8,292 bases of DNA from Fimbriimonadales bacterium (GCA_026392145.1 JAPLCS010000170.1:1234-9525), one strand, 5' to 3'. Counted from the stretch's first letter, positions 1-6,539 are shown. The notes: generated by a model not told the origin, from the letters alone. Numbers and translations are program-made.

Positions 1-1
1 C

Positions 2-1639
2 GCCTCGCAGGCACTCTTCAAGAAACTGCAAGAAAACGGCTACATCTACTCCGACACCTACGAAGGATGGTACGACGTCTCAACTGAGACCTACGTCAAA
101 GAATCCGAACTCGTCGACGGCAAAAGCCCCGATGGCAACGAAGTCCGAAAAGTAAGCGAAGAAAACTACTTCTTCAAACTCTCCGCCTTCGGTGACCAAC
201 TGCTTGCTCACATCGAAGCAAACCCCGACTTCATCATCCCCGAAACTCGGAAAAACGAAGTCGTCAGCTTCATCAAAAGCGGTCTCCTCGACCAATGTGT
301 CTCTCGCAAAAACAACGGCTGGGGAATCCCCGTCCCCGGAGATGAAAGCCAAGTCATCTACGTCTGGTTCGATGCCCTTATCAACTACATCACCGCCACC
401 GGTTGGCCCAACCCAGGATGGGAAGAGAAATGGCCCGCCCTATGCCAATGGCTTGGAAAAGACATCCTCACCCGGTTCCACGCCACCCTCTGGCCCGCGA
501 TGCTCCTCGGCGCAGGACTCCCGCTACCGAAGCACATCATCGCCCACGCCTGGATCCTCCTCGGCGAAGAAAAAATATCGAAATCCAAAGGCAACGTAGT
601 CCAACCCCTCGAACTCGCCGCCGCCACCGCCGCCCGCACCGGTTGCGACCCCAAAGTCGCCATCGACGTAGTCCGCTACTTCATCACCGCAACCATGGGC
701 TACGAAAACGACTCAACATTCACTCAAGATGAGTTCGACAAGCGCTATAACAGCGACCTTGCTAACGACCTCGGAAACGCCCTCAACCGCTCCCTCTCCA
801 TGGCGCACAAATTCAGTGAAGGCATCGTACCGAACGCCGAGCCAGAACCAGAAGTCCTCGCCGCCATCCAGCAGCGAAAAGCCGAATTCGAATCCGCCAT
901 GGAAGGATTCAGGCTCGAGCGAGCCGCCAACTCCGCAATCGATGTCATCCGGTACGTCAACAAATACGTTGACTCCCGAGCCCCGTGGGCGCTGGCTAAA
1001 TCCAACGATCCCGCCCTCCCCGCGGTAGTTCGATCCATGCTCCTCTGCGTCCGAGCCGCCGAAGGAATGATTCGACCCTACATGCCAACCGTCGCAGACC
1101 ATATCTGCCAACAACTAGGGCTAGAACCAACAACCGACTGGTCAACTATCGGCTCACCTTCCTCGCTCCCAGCGGGAACGCAACTCATGCAACCCCAACC
1201 GATCTTTCCCCGTTTAGAGATTGAAAAGAAAGTTCAACCAGCCAAAGCCGAAAAGCCAGCTCCACAAAAGCAAGAGACCAAAATGCAAACCGAAGAAAAC
1301 GCGAATACCATCGACCTCATTTCTATTGATGACTTCATGAAAGTCAAGCTGAGAGTCGGCAGAGTGTTCGAAGCCGAACCACTCGAAGGAAGCGACAAAC
1401 TTCTGAAACTTCAAATCGTCATCGGTGAGGAAAAGCGACAAATCATCGCCGGCATTCGCAAGAACTACTCACCCGAAGACCTAATCGGCAGACAAGTAGT
1501 AGTGGTCTACAATCTCAAACCAGCCAAACTCCGAGGTGCCGAAAGCCAAGGCATGCTCCTCGCTGCCACCGACGCCGAGGGTGGCGCCATCCTGCTTCAA
1601 CCCGACAAAGAAGCACCCGAAGGCACGCAAGTCAGATGA
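2..1639 (+). CDS. metG: Methionyl-tRNA synthetase, 3' part (5' end outside window)
   Basis: Class I aminoacyl-tRNA synthetase that charges tRNA-Met in the cytoplasm. The frame is open from the window edge and gives 545 residues. The HIGH-motif region, roughly the first hundred residues, lies upstream. Visible landmarks are YEGWYDVS followed by ENYFFKLS (the domain inserted in the catalytic core), YVWFDALINYIT, HIIAHAWIL, and the KMSKS-type loop KISKS at 572-586. An anticodon-binding helical domain follows, with APWALAK and RPYMPTVADHI. A Lys/Pro/Gln-rich linker (about 1222-1305) leads to a C-terminal EMAP/Trbp111-like tRNA-binding OB domain from about 1318 to the stop (VKLRVGRVFEAEPL, IIAGIRKNY, LRGAESQGMLLAA). 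The inserted domain has no CxxC pairs, so this is the form lacking the zinc-knuckle cysteines. Codons end in C more often than in the downstream genes, as expected for a highly expressed gene. No clear terminator follows. Confidence 0.97.
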   Translation, partial: ASQALFKKLQENGYIYSDTYEGWYDVSTETYVKESELVDGKSPDGNEVRKVSEENYFFKLSAFGDQLLAHIEANPDFIIPETRKNEVVSFIKSGLLDQCVSRKNNGWGIPVPGDESQVIYVWFDALINYITATGWPNPGWEEKWPALCQWLGKDILTRFHATLWPAMLLGAGLPLPKHIIAHAWILLGEEKISKSKGNVVQPLELAAATAARTGCDPKVAIDVVRYFITATMGYENDSTFTQDEFDKRYNSDLANDLGNALNRSLSMAHKFSEGIVPNAEPEPEVLAAIQQRKAEFESAMEGFRLERAANSAIDVIRYVNKYVDSRAPWALAKSNDPALPAVVRSMLLCVRAAEGMIRPYMPTVADHICQQLGLEPTTDWSTIGSPSSLPAGTQLMQPQPIFPRLEIEKKVQPAKAEKPAPQKQETKMQTEENANTIDLISIDDFMKVKLRVGRVFEAEPLEGSDKLLKLQIVIGEEKRQIIAGIRKNYSPEDLIGRQVVVVYNLKPAKLRGAESQGMLLAATDAEGGAILLQPDKEAPEGTQVR

Positions 1640-1643
1640 CAAC

Positions 1644-1671
1644 TTCTTGTTTTTCATTCTTGATTTATAAT
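1644..1671 (+). promoter_or_regulatory. Probable promoter of the GYF-domain gene cluster
   Basis: A perfect TATAAT -10 box lies at 1666-1671, 42 bases before the first GYF gene. The best upstream partner with near-normal spacing is the weak TTCTTG at 1644-1649 (16-bp spacer), so the -35 assignment is poor. A dyad with one mismatch, GATACCATGGCATC (1685-1698), falls in the expected 5' untranslated region and could be an operator or just chance. Confidence 0.45.
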
Positions 1672-1698
1672 GTTTCGACTTTTTGATACCATGGCATC

Positions 1699-1705
1699 AG
1701 GAGAG
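1699..1705 (+). promoter_or_regulatory. Ribosome binding site of first GYF gene
   Basis: AGGAGAG lies 8 bases before the ATG at 1714. It is the strongest Shine-Dalgarno match in this part of the window and fixes the start. Confidence 0.75.
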
Positions 1706-1713
1706 TAAAAGTA

Positions 1714-2247
1714 ATGGATTATTTCGTTCTGGGAAACAATGGTGAGAAGTACGGTCCTGCCGACATCGTGACTCTCAATGTCTGGATATCAGAGGGAAGG
1801 ATCAACCAGAACAGCCAACTCATCAACGTTCAAACTGGAGTCACCATCATCGCCGGACAAGCACCCGGTTTAATGTTCCCAGCCACCAACGTCCAACAGC
1901 CCAACTATCAAATCCCTCCGGCAAACTACCAACAAAACTCCTTTGGTACTCCGTACCAAAATCAGTACGGACAACCCCCCAATCCATACCCGAGAGGGTA
2001 TCCAATGACCCCTCCAAAGTCAAAAATCGCCGCCGGATTGTTAGCTCTCTTTTTGGGTGGTTTAGGTATTCACCGCTTTTATCTTGGCTTCAACACAATT
2101 GGAATAACCATGCTGTTACTTTCCACGGTAGGTGGACTACTAACTTGTGGAATAACTTCTTTGGCTGTTTCAGTGTGGGCTCTCGTCGCAGCCATCCTTA
2201 TTTTTTGTACGAACTTTCAAGATGCAGACGGCAGAGATTTAATTTAG
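1714..2247 (+). CDS. GYF_2-domain / TM2-domain membrane protein
   Basis: 177 residues. Residues 1-56 match the bacterial GYF_2 (DUF4339-type) fold: an aromatic start (MDYFVLGNNG), the GP turn at 14-15, L21, W24 and the EGRI segment (27-30). Such domains are thought to mediate protein contacts and often head membrane proteins. Residues 57-100 are a Pro/Gln/Tyr/Asn-rich linker. Residues 102-170 are a TM2 domain with two hydrophobic helices; GGLGIHRFYLG (115-125) is its hallmark turn, followed by DADGRDLI at the end. No enzymatic residues are visible. It is the first of three tandem paralogues, with its own promoter and Shine-Dalgarno sequence. Its exact role is unknown; an envelope adaptor with the GYF domain facing the cytoplasm is an inference. 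An unrelated function for the tail is possible, but the domain calls are firm. Confidence 0.88.
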   Translation: MDYFVLGNNGEKYGPADIVTLNVWISEGRINQNSQLINVQTGVTIIAGQAPGLMFPATNVQQPNYQIPPANYQQNSFGTPYQNQYGQPPNPYPRGYPMTPPKSKIAAGLLALFLGGLGIHRFYLGFNTIGITMLLLSTVGGLLTCGITSLAVSVWALVAAILIFCTNFQDADGRDLI

Positions 2248-2269
2248 ATGAGGCATAAATAGGTTAACA

Positions 2270-2812
2270 ATGGATTTCTTTGTACTCGGGAACAATGGTG
2301 AAAAATATGGCCCCGCCGATATCACCACTCTCAATGTTTGGATATCGGAAGGAAGGCTTTTGCCTTCAAGCCAATTGCAAAGCACTCAAACTGGTGCGAT
2401 TTCAGTGGCAAGCCAAGTTCCAGGTCTCATGTTCCCCGAAAACAGTTTCCAGCAACCTCCAACACAGACCGCTCCACCTACCGTTAACCAGGCGACATCC
2501 TTTGGAGCTCCATTCCAACCACCTTATAATCAACAACCCGGTCAACCCATGCAGCCCTACCCACGCGGCAGCAATGGCAGATTCACCGACAGCTTCGTCA
2601 CCAATTCCTGGCTATGCTTCGCTGGCGGCGTGTTTTGTTGCCCAGTATTGTTCAACATTATCGGAATCATCTATGCCAACAAAGCGAATGCAGAAGGTAA
2701 CCCAAACGGCAAGATGCCACTCTACTTTAACATCGGCTACATGGTGCTAAGCTTCGCAGGTGTCGGAATAGGAATCATCGCTGGATTTGTGGACGGATTC
2801 CATCCATCATAA
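2270..2812 (+). CDS. GYF_2-domain membrane protein with CD225/DUF4190-like tail
   Basis: 180 residues. The first 56 residues are nearly the same as in the preceding gene (VLGNNGEKYGPADI is identical; then TLNVWISEGR), so the N-terminal module was duplicated. Residues 57-108 are a Pro/Gln-rich linker. The tail differs from the upstream copy: NSWLCFAGGVFCCPVLFNIIGI (112-133), then IYANKANAEGNPNGK, then a second hydrophobic span (about 150-173). A first helix with Cys-Cys-Pro, a short polar loop with small residues and Lys, and a second helix resembles the CD225/dispanin or DUF4190 layout. It starts 22 bases after the previous stop, so the two are probably co-transcribed; only a weak AGG-type ribosome site is seen. 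Function unknown. Confidence 0.83.
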   Translation: MDFFVLGNNGEKYGPADITTLNVWISEGRLLPSSQLQSTQTGAISVASQVPGLMFPENSFQQPPTQTAPPTVNQATSFGAPFQPPYNQQPGQPMQPYPRGSNGRFTDSFVTNSWLCFAGGVFCCPVLFNIIGIIYANKANAEGNPNGKMPLYFNIGYMVLSFAGVGIGIIAGFVDGFHPS

Positions 2813-2819
2813 GTCCTTT

Positions 2820-3260
2820 ATGCAATATCTAGTAGTTGCAGAAGACGGTAACAAATACGGCCCCGCCGATTACGACATGCTCGTAGCATGGGTAGCTGAG
2901 GGAAGAATAGTCGGGCAAACACTTATTGAAGATGTTAAAACCGGACGACAAACAATCGCCAGTTCAATTCCCGGCCTTATCGCTCAACCACCAGTCCAAC
3001 CATCAATCCAAACCGCCTACCCCCGTTTCACTCTGGACGATGACGGAAGCAAAGAACTCAAGAATGCCTGGATCTATTTCGGACTATGCCTCATCCCCTT
3101 CTGCACTTCTCCCGTATTTGCAGCACTCGGAATCCATAATGCATCCATCGCAAAACGAAAAGGTAACTCCCTTGCAGTCAAACCCGAACGAGCCTGCATC
3201 GCAGTTCTCATCATTTACGCCTTCTTCTACCTTGCCTTACGGCTACCACTTTGGCGTTAA
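2820..3260 (+). CDS. GYF_2-domain membrane protein, third divergent copy
   Basis: 146 residues from the ATG at 2820. I chose this start because MQYLVVAEDGNKYGPAD then aligns with the N-termini of the two upstream paralogues. An in-frame TTG at 2787 would overlap the previous gene and add residues with no counterpart. Residues 1-56 are the GYF_2 module (GP 14-15, W24, EGRI 27-30, PGL 51-53). The linker is short. The tail has two hydrophobic spans (about 83-105 and 125-142) with a basic SIAKRKGNS loop between, like a worn version of the second gene's tail. It lies 7 bases after the previous stop with no Shine-Dalgarno sequence, which suggests coupled translation in a three-gene operon. Function unknown. 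Confidence 0.8.
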   Translation: MQYLVVAEDGNKYGPADYDMLVAWVAEGRIVGQTLIEDVKTGRQTIASSIPGLIAQPPVQPSIQTAYPRFTLDDDGSKELKNAWIYFGLCLIPFCTSPVFAALGIHNASIAKRKGNSLAVKPERACIAVLIIYAFFYLALRLPLWR

Positions 3261-3312
3261 CCGCTACGATGAGCAATTCTAAATCCGTTAAGTTCCGATA
3301 GCCATCATCAAA

Positions 3313-3350
3313 AAAGTGAAATCCATCTCGTGACCTAACTGGTTCACTTT
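3313..3350. repeat. Inverted repeat just upstream of the TolB-like gene
   Basis: AAAGTGAA (3313-3320) and TTCACTTT (3343-3350) are perfect 8-base complements. The inner triplets CCA (3323-3325) and TGG (3340-3342) extend the stem past a 2-base bulge. The right arm ends 4 bases before the ATG at 3355, where a ribosome site would normally lie. It may be an operator or an RNA hairpin that controls translation. Confidence 0.55.
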
Positions 3351-3354
3351 AATC

Positions 3355-4470
3355 ATGTTCGCCGCCACGTTTTCACTGCTGGTCATCCCCCACTTTCTCG
3401 GAGTGAATTCACACACTCCAGAATGCTTCGACCACAGTTTTCTCCCACAGGCTCCACTGCAAGCCGAGGATATGAAAACGTGGCCAAAGAACAAAAAGGT
3501 TGATCTCAACCCAAGCGAAAAGCACTTCGCCAATGTAACTCAACTTACATTCGGCGGTCAAAACGCCGAAGCCTACTGGAGCAAAAACGGAAAACAAATC
3601 GTCTACCAAACACTTCAACCCGGCTTTCCTGATGAACAGATTTTCTTGATGAATGCTGACGGAAGCAACAAAAAACTCATCTCCACTGGCAAAGGCAGAT
3701 GCACCTGCAGTTACCTTACGCCAAACAGTAAAGAGATCTTCTTCAGCTCAACTCATGAGCGAAATGAAGGTCCACAAAAGAAGCTGGATCGAAGTAAAGG
3801 TTACGTTTGGATGGTCAATCCAGACTTTGCGCTTTACAAGTTCAACCTGAGTACCAAGACACTAAGTAATGTATTGAAATTTACTGGTTACATTGCTGAA
3901 ACCACCATAGATCCTAACGGCAAGTTCATGACTTGGACCAGCGATAAAGACGGTGATCTTGAGTTATATCGCTCAGATCTCAATGGGGGCAACATCATTC
4001 GGCTAACGAATGATGTTGGATACGATGGAGGTCCATTTGTTAGTTGGGACGGCAAAAAGATTGTGTGGAGACGAGATGTTATCAAGTCGGATGCTGACAA
4101 AGTTGATTATCAATCTCTCCTGAAGGAGCACATGGTTCGACCATCTCGACTTGAGGTTTGGATCATGGACGCCGATGGAAACAATAAAAAGCAAGTCACC
4201 AGGGTCGGCGGTGCTTCCTTTGCTCCTTTCTTACACCCCGATGGCAAGCGAATCATTTTCTGTTCAAACTTTGAAGACCCCAAAGGGCGCGAATTTGATC
4301 TTTTTATGATTAACATCGACGGTACAGGATTGGAGAAAATCACTCATACTGGCGACTTTGATGGCTTTCCTATGTTTAGTCGTGATGGGAAGAAATTGCT
4401 TTTTAGCTCCAATCGATTTGGCTCAACACGAGGTGAAACAAACGTTTTTGTCGCTGATTGGAAGGACTGA
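3355..4470 (+). CDS. TolB-like PD40 beta-propeller protein, probably exported
   Basis: 371 residues. After a short hydrophobic start (FAATFSLLVIPHFLG, 2-16, no basic n-region), the mature part carries repeated WD40-like/PD40 beta-propeller units: QLTFGGQNAEAYWS (63-76), IFLMNADGSNKKLIS (96-110), LELYRSDLNGGNIIRLTND (202-220), VWIMDADGNNKKQVT (268-282), HPDGKRIIFCSN (294-305), LFMINIDGTGLEKIT (316-330) and SRDGKKLLFSSNR (342-354). This layout matches stand-alone proteins often named TolB-like or biopolymer transporter Tol in Bacteroidota, Acidobacteriota and Armatimonadota. No pal, tolA or tolQ lies nearby, so a role in the Tol-Pal complex is not supported; a periplasmic binding or scaffold role is more likely. 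The ATG at 3355 is the first start after an in-frame TGA at 3331 and lacks a Shine-Dalgarno sequence. An internal ATG at 3472 is possible but would lose the export signal. Confidence 0.88.
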   Translation: MFAATFSLLVIPHFLGVNSHTPECFDHSFLPQAPLQAEDMKTWPKNKKVDLNPSEKHFANVTQLTFGGQNAEAYWSKNGKQIVYQTLQPGFPDEQIFLMNADGSNKKLISTGKGRCTCSYLTPNSKEIFFSSTHERNEGPQKKLDRSKGYVWMVNPDFALYKFNLSTKTLSNVLKFTGYIAETTIDPNGKFMTWTSDKDGDLELYRSDLNGGNIIRLTNDVGYDGGPFVSWDGKKIVWRRDVIKSDADKVDYQSLLKEHMVRPSRLEVWIMDADGNNKKQVTRVGGASFAPFLHPDGKRIIFCSNFEDPKGREFDLFMINIDGTGLEKITHTGDFDGFPMFSRDGKKLLFSSNRFGSTRGETNVFVADWKD

Positions 4471-4471
4471 T

Positions 4472-4486
4472 TGCGACTTAGTCGCA
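4472..4486. repeat. Small perfect hairpin between TolB-like gene and queF
   Basis: TGCGAC and GTCGCA form a 6-bp stem around TTA. No T-run follows, so it is not a standard intrinsic terminator. It overlaps a possible -35 (TTGCGA, 4471-4476) that would pair, with a short 15-bp spacer, with TAAAAT (4492-4497). It may control queF expression. Confidence 0.4.
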
Positions 4487-4503
4487 TCAAGTAAAATAGA
4501 AAC

Positions 4504-4851
4504 GTGGCAACACTAGAGACTTTCCCGAATCCGAATCCCAATCGGAGCTACACAATCACTCATATCAACCCCGAGTTCACAAGTGTTTGCCCGAAAACTG
4601 GTTTGCCCGACTTTGCAACCATGGAGTTGGAGTACATCCCAGGAGAAACCTGTCTTGAGCTCAAAGCACTGAAATACTATTATCTGGACTTCAGAAACAA
4701 AGGAATTTTTTACGAAGCTGTCACAAACCACATTCTAGACGAGTTGATTGCGGCATGCAATCCGCGATGGATGAGAGTTACCGGACGATTTGCAGCCCGT
4801 GGTGGAATTAGTTCAGTTATCGTTTGTGAAACAGGCCACAAGCCAGTTTAG
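4504..4851 (+). CDS. queF: NADPH-dependent 7-cyano-7-deazaguanine (preQ0) reductase
   Basis: 115 residues, the usual size for a short, unimodular (type I) QueF. The enzyme reduces the nitrile of preQ0 to the amine of preQ1 in queuosine tRNA-modification synthesis, in the cytoplasm. The catalytic Cys29 and Asp36 sit in CPKTGLPDFA (29-38). CLELKALKYYYLDFRNKGIFYE (50-71) is the family's ExKSLK...FRN..xFxE block, with E71 the likely base-binding glutamate, and RGGI (99-102) is the C-terminal signature. The family's common FHE reads FYE here, a variant I recall in other members. The start is GTG at 4504: an in-frame TAA at 4492 leaves no ATG upstream, and the next Met is inside the conserved core. 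There is no Shine-Dalgarno sequence. The gene stands apart from queC, queD and queE, 33 bases after the TolB-like gene and tail to tail with the minus-strand gene. Confidence 0.95.
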   Translation: MATLETFPNPNPNRSYTITHINPEFTSVCPKTGLPDFATMELEYIPGETCLELKALKYYYLDFRNKGIFYEAVTNHILDELIAACNPRWMRVTGRFAARGGISSVIVCETGHKPV

Positions 4852-4856
4852 TACCC

Positions 4857-5400
4857 CTACTTCCTGTGCTTAATAGAGTAGGTCACATTCCATCCAAGCA
4901 TGGTGTGGTACCCGAATCCGAATTGTGACCGCTCGTTGACCTTACCAGTGAAGCCAATGCTGTAAGCGGCTGATACTTGATTTCGACCGCCGATATCAAA
5001 CAGTTCGTCTGTAGATGGTGATCTCCACACTTCACTAATTTTTTCGTTGTAAAGTCTCGTTGTAGAGTCCCAACCCGACATAAAGCGACTGATCTTTCTC
5101 GCCAAAGAAGTAAAAAAAGTCTACGCCAAATCCCGGTTCCGTTCTATAGTTACCAAAAAACTTCGCGTCCAGGGTTGGTGGAAATACCGAAAGTTGATCT
5201 GAAGCAATATCTAGATTATTGAAAACTCCAAATTGGAATCCGATATTCCCACTTTTTACACCAAAAGCAAAAGAACCTCTACCTCGATTACCAAGCCCCA
5301 ATTTATAAAATGTCTCGTCAAACGGGGACTGCAAAGAGGACTGAGAAAAAACCGATTGTGCAGATGCGACAAGAGCGACTAAAAACACAACTTTCTTCAT
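4857..5400 (-). pseudogene. Secreted beta-barrel-like protein, interrupted by a frameshift
   Basis: Two overlapping minus-strand frames make one gene. The first part (5400 down to 5035, 121 residues) begins with a Sec signal peptide, MKKVVFLVALVASAQSVFS. Alternating aromatic and Gly-rich strands follow (GRGSFAFGV, GNIGFQFGVF, FGVDFFYFFG, SLYVGLGLYNE), typical of an outer-membrane beta-barrel. It then hits TAG at 5035-5037. The next frame continues in the same style (NQVSAAYSIGFTG, SQFGFGYHTMLGWNVTYSI) to the stop at 4857-4859. Removing one base from the six-A run of the coding strand (5039-5044), or one base at the three-T run (5051-5053), restores about 180 residues. It could be a sequencing or assembly indel, a true inactivation, or slippage on the A-run. 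I do not recognise the exact family. It is convergent with queF, 5 bases apart. No clear promoter or Shine-Dalgarno sequence was found. Confidence 0.75.
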
Positions 5401-5607
5401 CGTTTTATGATGACGCTATTGATAGAGTTCCTGCTACAAAACAGAAAGAATTCTGGGTACTTGCTTCATCCGAAGAGCGTATGAGTAAGAAGCCCTGATA
5501 CTGAACTGATAGCTACGATATATCATTAAATTTTACGGTTTTTTTTGATGAAAAATCTGATATTTTTCTGATTTTCTAAAAAATCGAAAAATCTAGTTTG
5601 AATCCTG

Positions 5608-5636
5608 TTGTGAATCCTAAAACTCATTTCTATAAT
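5608..5636 (+). promoter_or_regulatory. Promoter of prepilin cassette 1
   Basis: TTGTGA (5608-5613, 4 of 6 to consensus), a 17-bp spacer, and a perfect TATAAT (5631-5636). Transcription would begin near 5643, giving a leader of about 60 bases. The context TTTCTATAAT and the following CGAAGC (5642-5647) recur at the same spacing before cassette 2. Confidence 0.75.
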
Positions 5637-5646
5637 GAATCCGAAG

Positions 5647-5694
5647 CTTTGGTGTTTTGAAATGATTCATGCATCTAGTTCACCAAAGAAGGTG
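5647..5694 (+). promoter_or_regulatory. Structured leader of prepilin 1 with competing stems over the RBS
   Basis: CTTTGGTG (5647-5654) is the exact complement of CACCAAAG (5681-5688), an 8-bp stem with a 26-base loop. CACC (5681-5684) can instead pair with GGTG (5691-5694), the core of the ribosome site AGAAGGTG (5687-5694, 8 bases before ATG). The two folds exclude each other; the long stem leaves GGTG free. This suggests, without proof, control of translation by RNA folding. Confidence 0.5.
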
Positions 5695-5695
5695 T
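5678..5695 (+). repeat. 18-base leader element, copy 1
   Basis: GTTCACCAAAGAAGGTGT, identical to 7015-7032. It contains the ribosome binding site and ends 7 bases before the ATG at 5703 (copy 2 also ends 7 bases before its ATG). Confidence 0.85.
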
Positions 5696-5702
5696 AGAAA
5701 TT

Positions 5703-6539
5703 ATGCGAAAAGCGTTTACGCTCATTGAACTCTTGGTCGTTATTGCGATCATCGCCATTTTGGCGGCAATTCTGTTCCCAGTGTTTGCCCAGGCCAAGGC
5801 AGCTGCTAAGAAAATTAGTGCTCTCTCAGGTATGAAACAAACTGGAACAGGTATCCAAATCTATCTTGCTGACAATGATGATGTCTATCCTATGGGATAC
5901 GGCGCATGTTGGTGGCAACCAATGGACGGAGGCTGGGCACAAGACACCCGACCTTACATCAAGAACCTCCCCATTCTTCGAGACCCAAGCGATCCTCTAT
6001 CAAAGGCAGGATGGCAGGGCTGGTTAACCACCGATCCGAACGGCTTCAACATTTCATTTGTTTCAAACGGAATGATTGAGTGGGATGGCTCGGCAAACTC
6101 TCTGTTCGGCGTCATGGGAATGCAGCAAGGAACAGGTTCAACTCCAAACCGATGTGGATCCAGCGCATGGATGGGACGAGCAGTAACTAACGCAACTGCA
6201 GTAACTGACGTTGCTCAAACCATCGCGATTACCGCCCGATATGGCAGTCAAATGGCATGGGGACCAGGGTCAGTGATTCTTGGCAAAGACTGGTGGGATT
6301 GGACCGGACACGCTGGTAACCTTCCAGACCCAACTCGAAATGGAACTCCTTACACTGCTAACGGTGCGCTCGTCAATCGAAACAATCGATATGGCGCTGT
6401 GACTGTCGGAGCTTACGGAAACATGCAAAACTTTGTGTTTGCAGATGGCCATGCTAAGACAATGGATCCTTTGCAGACCAATCCAGATGGAAGCGCAGTC
6501 TTCCTCTCCAGAAGAAACATGTGGAACGCCTACAGATGA
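5703..6539 (+). CDS. Type II/IV pseudopilin-like prepilin (H-X9-DG type), copy 1
   Basis: 278 residues. The N-terminus is a class III prepilin signal: basic MRK, then A|FTLIE with cleavage expected after Ala4 and the conserved Glu at mature position 5, followed by a hydrophobic helix to about residue 25. The mature protein should be methylated, held in the inner membrane and assembled by a type II/IV filament machine; none of that machinery is in this window. Residues 26-37 (PVFAQAKAAAKK), the NDDVYPM block (58-64) and the C-terminal FADGHAK (246-252) mark the large DUF1559-like family of Armatimonadota and Planctomycetota. The globular part is rich in Trp, Gly and Asn and has two Cys (69, 151). 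The ATG at 5703 is set by the ribosome site and the motif. The stop overlaps the start of the next gene, so the two are translationally coupled. Surface role and ligand are unknown. Confidence 0.92.
   Translation: MRKAFTLIELLVVIAIIAILAAILFPVFAQAKAAAKKISALSGMKQTGTGIQIYLADNDDVYPMGYGACWWQPMDGGWAQDTRPYIKNLPILRDPSDPLSKAGWQGWLTTDPNGFNISFVSNGMIEWDGSANSLFGVMGMQQGTGSTPNRCGSSAWMGRAVTNATAVTDVAQTIAITARYGSQMAWGPGSVILGKDWWDWTGHAGNLPDPTRNGTPYTANGALVNRNNRYGAVTVGAYGNMQNFVFADGHAKTMDPLQTNPDGSAVFLSRRNMWNAYR

Larger units (their letters stand above)
5401..5702. other. AT-rich divergent intergenic region upstream of prepilin 1
   Basis: These 302 bases lie between the minus-strand barrel gene and the plus-strand prepilin and hold no convincing gene. 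An open frame at 5310-5498 is mostly antisense to the barrel gene. Contents are an eight-T run (5539-5546), an AT hairpin GAAAAAT/ATTTTTC (5550-5556, 5562-5568; 5-base loop), three copies of TGAATCC (5599, 5611, 5636), the cassette-1 promoter and its structured leader. Confidence 0.7.

Noticed and set aside
192..1441. Long alternative-frame ORFs on both strands within 192-1441
   Set aside because: They lie inside metG, where the C-ended codon bias leaves other frames open; the metG frame carries all the conserved motifs.
2787..2819. TTG start for the third GYF gene
   Set aside because: Overlaps the preceding gene and adds residues with no match in the paralogues; ATG 2820 aligns exactly.
3355..4470. 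Classical TolB of the Tol-Pal system
   Set aside because: Repeats match stand-alone PD40 proteins, the TolB N-terminal domain is not seen, and no tol or pal genes are nearby.
4471..4503. preQ1 riboswitch before queF
   Set aside because: Only 33 bases are available, and the small hairpin lacks the C-rich loop and A-rich tail of preQ1-I aptamers.
5310..5498. 62-codon plus-strand frame
   Set aside because: Antisense to the signal-peptide end of the barrel gene, with no ribosome site and no recognisable protein features.
5539..5568. T-run and AT hairpin as terminator for a plus-strand gene
   Set aside because: No plus-strand gene lies upstream to be terminated, and the T-run precedes the stem.
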